A stretch of DNA of 64,000 nucleotides from Gammaproteobacteria bacterium (GTDB lineage: Bacteria > Pseudomonadota > Gammaproteobacteria > Xanthomonadales > SZUA-36), in the NCBI GenBank assembly GCA_024279945.1, contig JAJRRA010000048.1, positions 62,001 through 126,000 on the forward strand. The letters run 5' to 3'. The position numbers and the translations under genes were made by a program. Shown here in pieces: positions 60,048-64,000 of this stretch. The stretch's first letter is position 1, and every line of letters begins with the position of its first letter. A model generated the notes under the pieces. That model ran no database searches. It was not told the DNA's origin and saw nothing but the letters and a program-made list of their open reading frames with translations.

Positions 60048-63000
60048 ATGACACAGCTTCCTTACAAAAACCCCACCGTCACTGACTGCCTTGAAGAAAT
60101 CCTCGCTCGGCGCATCATGGTGATGGATGGGGCCATGGGTACGATGATCCAGGCCGCGCTTCCACAGGAAAAAGATTTCCGCGGTGAACGTTTTGCAGAT
60201 CATCCCCTTCCATTAAAAGGCAACAACGATCTGCTTAGCCTGACCCGGCCTGAGTTCATCGCACAAATCCACCGGGATTTTCTGCACGCCGGGGCCGATT
60301 TCATTGGAACCAACACCTTCAATGCCACATCGATCTCCCAGGCAGACTACGGCACCGAGTCGCTGGCACGTGAAATCAACCGGGAAAGCGCCATCATCGC
60401 GCGCAAAGTAGCCGACGAATTCGAGCAGGATAATCTGGGTAAAAAATACTTCGTGATCGGATCGCTGGGTCCTACCAACCAGACTGCTTCACTTTCGCCC
60501 GATGTCAACCGGCCAGAGTTCCGTAACATCACCTTCGGGCAATTGAGGGACGCCTACGCCAGCGCATCACTTGGCCTGATCGAAGGCGGCTCAGACCTGC
60601 TGGTGGTTGAAACTGTTTTTGACACGCTTAATTGCAAAGCGGCCCTGTTTGGTATCACTTCAACTTTTGAAAAGCTGGGCTACCGCCTGCCGCTTATCGT
60701 TTCCGGCACCATTGTGGATGCCAGCGGCAGGACACTTTCAGGCCAGACGGTTGAAGCATTCTGGCATTCCATTGCCCACGCCAGACCCTTTGCCGTCGGC
60801 TTGAATTGTGCCCTGGGCGCCCAGGAAATCCGCCCCTGGATCATGGAACTGGCCCGTGTTGCAGATTGCCCGATCAGCCTTTATCCCAATGCGGGACTGC
60901 CCAACGAACTGGGTGAGTACGTCGATACGCCGGAAAACATGGCTTCTGTAATAGCAGAATTCGCCGCTGAAGGCCTGCTCAATATCGTGGGCGGTTGCTG
61001 TGGCACGAGGCCGGAGCATATTTCAGCGATCGCCATGGCGGTTAAACATGCAAAACCAAGAGAAATCCCCCACCTGGAAGCACATTGCCGATTGTCCGGA
61101 CTCGAGCCTCTGATCATTACACCCGATCTGAACTTCGTCAATATAGGTGACCGCACCAACGTGACCGGATCAGCGAAGTTCAAGCGTCTGATTACTGAAG
61201 ACAATTATGCCGAAGCCCTGCAGGTAGCTCTCCAGCAGGTGGAAAACGGTGCACAGATCATCGATGTCAATATGGACGAAGGCCTGCTGGACGGCCCGCG
61301 GGCAATGACGCGATTCCTCAACCTGATTGCATCTGAACCCGATATCTCGCGGGTGCCGGTCATGATCGATTCCTCGCGCTGGGAAGTGCTTGAGGCCGGA
61401 CTGCAGTGCCTGCAGGGCAAGGGAGTCGTTAATTCGATCAGTCTGAAAGAAGGCAAAGAACCTTTTGTTGAAAAAGCAAAGACCATACTCCGTTACGGTG
61501 CGGCCGTCATCGTGATGGCATTCGATGAAAAGGGCCAGGCAGACAGCCTTGAAAAACGGGTGTCCATCTGCAAACGCGCCTGGCGTATCCTCACAGAAGA
61601 AGTTGGCTTCCCTCCCCAGGACATCATTTTCGACCCCAATATTTTTGCCGTCGCAACCGGGATTCCGGAACACAACAGTTATGGCGTCGATTTCATCGAA
61701 GCTACTCGCCAAATCAAGGAACAGTGCCCGGGCGCGTTGATCTCCGGCGGGCTGAGCAATATTTCTTTTTCCTTCCGCGGACAGGATCAAATTCGCGAAG
61801 CCATTCATTCGGTGTTCCTTTATCATGCCATCGCCGCCGGCCTGGACATGGCCATCGTCAACGCGGGTCAACTCGAAATCTACGATGAAATTGACCCCCG
61901 TTTACGCCAGGCAGTGGAAAATGTCGTACTGAACAAAACGGAGGACGCGACTGAGCAATTGCTGGCTCTGGCACAGGAGTTTCAGGGGGGGCGCGAAAAG
62001 GAAACGCCCAGCGAAGAGTGGCGGGATCTTCCGGTTCGTGACCGCCTCGTCCACGCTCTGGTCAAGGGGATCACTACCTATATCGAGGAGGACACCGAGG
62101 AAGAACGGATTCATTCCAGCCGCGCACTGGATGTAATCGAAGGGCCATTGATGGACGGTATGAACGTGGTTGGCGATTTGTTCGGCGACGGCAAAATGTT
62201 CCTGCCACAAGTGGTAAAAAGTGCCCGCGTCATGAAACAGGCCGTTGCGGTACTCCTGCCCCATATCGAGGAAGAAAAACGTCTCAGCGGAGAAACCGGC
62301 AACAAACAGGGTCATATCCTGATGGCTACCGTGAAGGGTGACGTGCATGATATCGGTAAAAATATCGTTGCCGTCATACTGCGCTGCAACAATTTTGAAG
62401 TCACCGACCTGGGCGTGATGGTACCGGGGGAAACGATCATTTCCGCAGCACTGAAGGAGAAAGCGGACATTATCGGTCTGTCCGGCCTGATTACGCCTTC
62501 ACTGGAAGAAATGCGCCTGGTCGCGGCCGGCATGAAGCGTCAGGGCCTGGAACTGCCCTTGATGGTTGGTGGGGCAACCACTTCACCGGTTCATACCGCA
62601 TTGAAAATTGAGCCGGAGTATGACCGGGGTGTGTTCTGGGTCAAAGATGCTTCGCGTGCTGTTGGCGTGGCAAGGAAGTTGATCGGGAAGGAAAGCAGAG
62701 AATTATTGCAGGAAGAAACAGCCCGGAGCTACCAGGCCCTGCGCGATCGCCGTAGCCGGGGCAGCAGAAAAACCCTGGTATCCCTGTCCGCCGCCCGCGA
62801 CAAGCGCCTGAAAATTGACTGGAAAGAGCGTGAACTGAGCCCTCCGAAGATCGCCGGAGTACACACTCTGGATGACTATCCGCTGGATCGTCTGGTGGAC
62901 TTCATCGACTGGACGCCTTTTTTCCAGACCTGGGAACTGGCCGGCCGCTTTCCCGCCATCCTTGAGAACCCGGTTGTGGGAGAAGCCGCATCGAGCCTTT

Positions 63001-63749
63001 ACCGGGACGCGCGTATCATGCTGGACCGCATCGTCAAGGAAAAATGGCTGCAGGCCAGCGCGGTCTACGGTATTTTCCCGGCTGCTGCAAGCGGTGATGA
63101 CGTATTGCTGTTCGAAGACGACGATCGTGGAGAAACCAGGGCCACACTGAATTTTCTCCGCCAGCAAAGAGCCAAAGCCAGCGGCCGTGCCAACCTCAGC
63201 CTTGCCGACTATATCGCTCCCGCCGAAAGCAGACTCAAAGATCATATGGGTCTGTTCGCCGTCACCACGGGACGGGGCATCGAGGCGAAACTGGCAGAAT
63301 TCGATGCCACCCACGATGACTATCAGTCTATCCTGCTCAAGGCGCTTGCTGACCGCCTGGCGGAAGCCTTTGCCGAACACCTCCACCAACGCGTACGCAA
63401 GGAATTTTGGGGGTACTCAAGCAATGAAACTCTTACTAATGAAGAACTTATCAAAGCTTCTTACCGCGGAATCAGACCGGCCCCCGGCTATCCGGCCTGC
63501 CCTGATCACAGTGAGAAAACGAAAATTTTCGACTTGCTTAATGCAGAGAATAATGCCGGTATGGTATTGACCAGTGGTTATTCCATGCTGCCTGCCGCTT
63601 CCGTCAGCGGCTACTATTTCGCCCACCCCAGGGCAAAATATTTTGTTCTGGGCCCCATACTGCCGGACCAGGTCGAGGACTATGCCCGCCGCAAGGCATG
63701 CAGCGTCGAGGAAGTCCGCCGCTTATTGACGGCCAATTTACATGCGTAA
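60048..63749 (+). CDS. metH: Cobalamin-dependent methionine synthase
   Basis: Transfers a methyl group from methyl-THF to homocysteine through methylcobalamin. ATG 60048 with GGAAG upstream gives 1233 residues, the full four-module length. The homocysteine domain has zinc cysteines in GLNCALGAQ and [10 protein letters not shown]; the pterin domain has [14 protein letters not shown]; the B12 domain has [14 protein letters not shown] with the axial His; the C-terminal activation domain includes [12 protein letters not shown]. The operator and regulator lie upstream. The first 40 codons of the wider open frame are inside the previous gene. Confidence 0.98.
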   Translation: MTQLPYKNPTVTDCLEEILARRIMVMDGAMGTMIQAALPQEKDFRGERFADHPLPLKGNNDLLSLTRPEFIAQIHRDFLHAGADFIGTNTFNATSISQADYGTESLAREINRESAIIARKVADEFEQDNLGKKYFVIGSLGPTNQTASLSPDVNRPEFRNITFGQLRDAYASASLGLIEGGSDLLVVETVFDTLNCKAALFGITSTFEKLGYRLPLIVSGTIVDASGRTLSGQTVEAFWHSIAHARPFAVGLNCALGAQEIRPWIMELARVADCPISLYPNAGLPNELGEYVDTPENMASVIAEFAAEGLLNIVGGCCGTRPEHISAIAMAVKHAKPREIPHLEAHCRLSGLEPLIITPDLNFVNIGDRTNVTGSAKFKRLITEDNYAEALQVALQQVENGAQIIDVNMDEGLLDGPRAMTRFLNLIASEPDISRVPVMIDSSRWEVLEAGLQCLQGKGVVNSISLKEGKEPFVEKAKTILRYGAAVIVMAFDEKGQADSLEKRVSICKRAWRILTEEVGFPPQDIIFDPNIFAVATGIPEHNSYGVDFIEATRQIKEQCPGALISGGLSNISFSFRGQDQIREAIHSVFLYHAIAAGLDMAIVNAGQLEIYDEIDPRLRQAVENVVLNKTEDATEQLLALAQEFQGGREKETPSEEWRDLPVRDRLVHALVKGITTYIEEDTEEERIHSSRALDVIEGPLMDGMNVVGDLFGDGKMFLPQVVKSARVMKQAVAVLLPHIEEEKRLSGETGNKQGHILMATVKGDVHDIGKNIVAVILRCNNFEVTDLGVMVPGETIISAALKEKADIIGLSGLITPSLEEMRLVAAGMKRQGLELPLMVGGATTSPVHTALKIEPEYDRGVFWVKDASRAVGVARKLIGKESRELLQEETARSYQALRDRRSRGSRKTLVSLSAARDKRLKIDWKERELSPPKIAGVHTLDDYPLDRLVDFIDWTPFFQTWELAGRFPAILENPVVGEAASSLYRDARIMLDRIVKEKWLQASAVYGIFPAAASGDDVLLFEDDDRGETRATLNFLRQQRAKASGRANLSLADYIAPAESRLKDHMGLFAVTTGRGIEAKLAEFDATHDDYQSILLKALADRLAEAFAEHLHQRVRKEFWGYSSNETLTNEELIKASYRGIRPAPGYPACPDHSEKTKIFDLLNAENNAGMVLTSGYSMLPAASVSGYYFAHPRAKYFVLGPILPDQVEDYARRKACSVEEVRRLLTANLHA

Positions 63750-63751
63750 CA

Positions 63752-63784
63752 GCCGGGGTCGGGTTCAACGAACCTGACCCCGGC
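63752..63784. terminator. REP-like palindrome after metH
   Basis: Arms GCCGGGGTCGGGTTC and GAACCTGACCCCGGC (one G/T mismatch) surround a three-base loop. It lies between the stop codons of metH (plus) and the convergent DUF2058 gene (minus) and matches the repeat at 11124, 11238 and 42994. Here it does not extend either protein. It may terminate transcription from both sides. Confidence 0.8.
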
Positions 63785-63786
63785 TT

Positions 63787-64000
63787 CTACCAGATCAGGT
63801 CATCGGGCACCGGGAATTCTTCAGTCTCCTCAGAAGCACCTGATGTGAGGTCAGGTATATGGTCCTGAGACAGCTTCCGCACCGCTTCCAAATGTTCCGG
63901 GGCCAGCAGATGGTAACCGCCTGAGAGGTAGGCGATGCCGAGTTCGCCGGCATTGAGGGCTTTCAGTTGATCGGGAGTAACGCTGATTTTCCGAATACGA
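63787..64000 (-). CDS. C-terminal end of a DUF2058 (YaiL-like) protein, 5' part beyond the window
   Basis: The minus strand from the right edge reads 70 codons to a TAG at 63787-63789: RIRKISVTPDQLKALNAGEL and on to a PVPDDLIW C-terminus. The QLKALNAGELGIAYLSGGYH pattern and the acidic aromatic end are typical of the DUF2058 nucleoprotein/polynucleotide-associated family. N-terminal residues are not visible. Function is not established. Confidence 0.7.
   Translation of the reverse strand, partial: RIRKISVTPDQLKALNAGELGIAYLSGGYHLLAPEHLEAVRKLSQDHIPDLTSGASEETEEFPVPDDLIW

Noticed and set aside
63752-63784. Palindrome after metH as another source of a GSGSRT protein tail
   Set aside because: metH stops with TAA before the repeat, and the DUF2058 gene stops beyond it, so neither protein includes the tail.

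Overview
The window looks like a chromosomal segment of a gammaproteobacterium, perhaps from a metagenome-type assembly. The evidence is the gene order rpoE-rseA-rseB-rseC-mucD-lepA-lepB-DUF4845-rnc-era-recO-pdxJ, the guaB-guaA pair, and the block rlmD-nagZ-hpt-methylthioinosine phosphorylase. Most of it is housekeeping DNA in tightly packed operons, many joined by 1- to 14-base stop/start overlaps. I see no rRNA, tRNA, CRISPR array, integrase or complete insertion sequence.

The left end (1-6470) is accessory DNA ending at the 3' end of guaA, a known integration site for genomic islands. It holds two coupled operons, both on the minus strand. One is a sigma-factor-like protein, an HTH (XRE-like) protein, and a large ImmA/IrrE protease - UvrD helicase - PD-(D/E)XK nuclease fusion that runs off the left edge. 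The other is an Xre/MbcA-type antitoxin, a RES toxin and a DnaQ-like exonuclease behind paired operator palindromes. The first operon is the best candidate for an undescribed system: proteolysis, DNA processing and transcription control in one transcript.

From 6475 to 15.2 kb come guaB-guaA (GMP synthesis), xseA, a von Willebrand A lipoprotein, an ECF sigma factor with a membrane partner, and a YigZ-family protein. From 15.2 to 28.3 kb come a receiver/ATP-grasp (PEP-synthase-like) protein coupled to NADP-glutamate dehydrogenase, an orphan HTH regulator, nhaA, the purine-salvage operon rlmD-nagZ-hpt-MTIP-fadH, and a receiver-HPt protein. From 28.3 to 39 kb lies the sigma-E/RNase III block. Its era gene carries an in-frame TAG and unusual G1 residues. 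From 39.4 to 49.5 kb come ALDH7-pyrD-murB, a 5'-nucleotidase, and a five-gene LolA-like/ABC/outer-membrane cassette. From 49.5 to 64 kb come a CMD protein, a TonB receptor, a methyltransferase, nadK coupled to the 180-kDa NAD-glutamate dehydrogenase, an ArsR-methyltransferase (SahR-like) regulator with a clear operator, metH, and the end of a DUF2058 gene.

Gene borders are often marked by small repeats. GGGGTCAGGTTC palindromes supply the stop codons of xseA, murB and the 5'-nucleotidase, so all three proteins end in GSGSRT. A 248-bp element with 22-bp inverted ends supplies the stop codons of nhaA and fadH, and there is a 108-bp perfect-arm palindrome after yigZ. These repeats act as likely terminators and show that non-autonomous elements have shaped the ends of genes.
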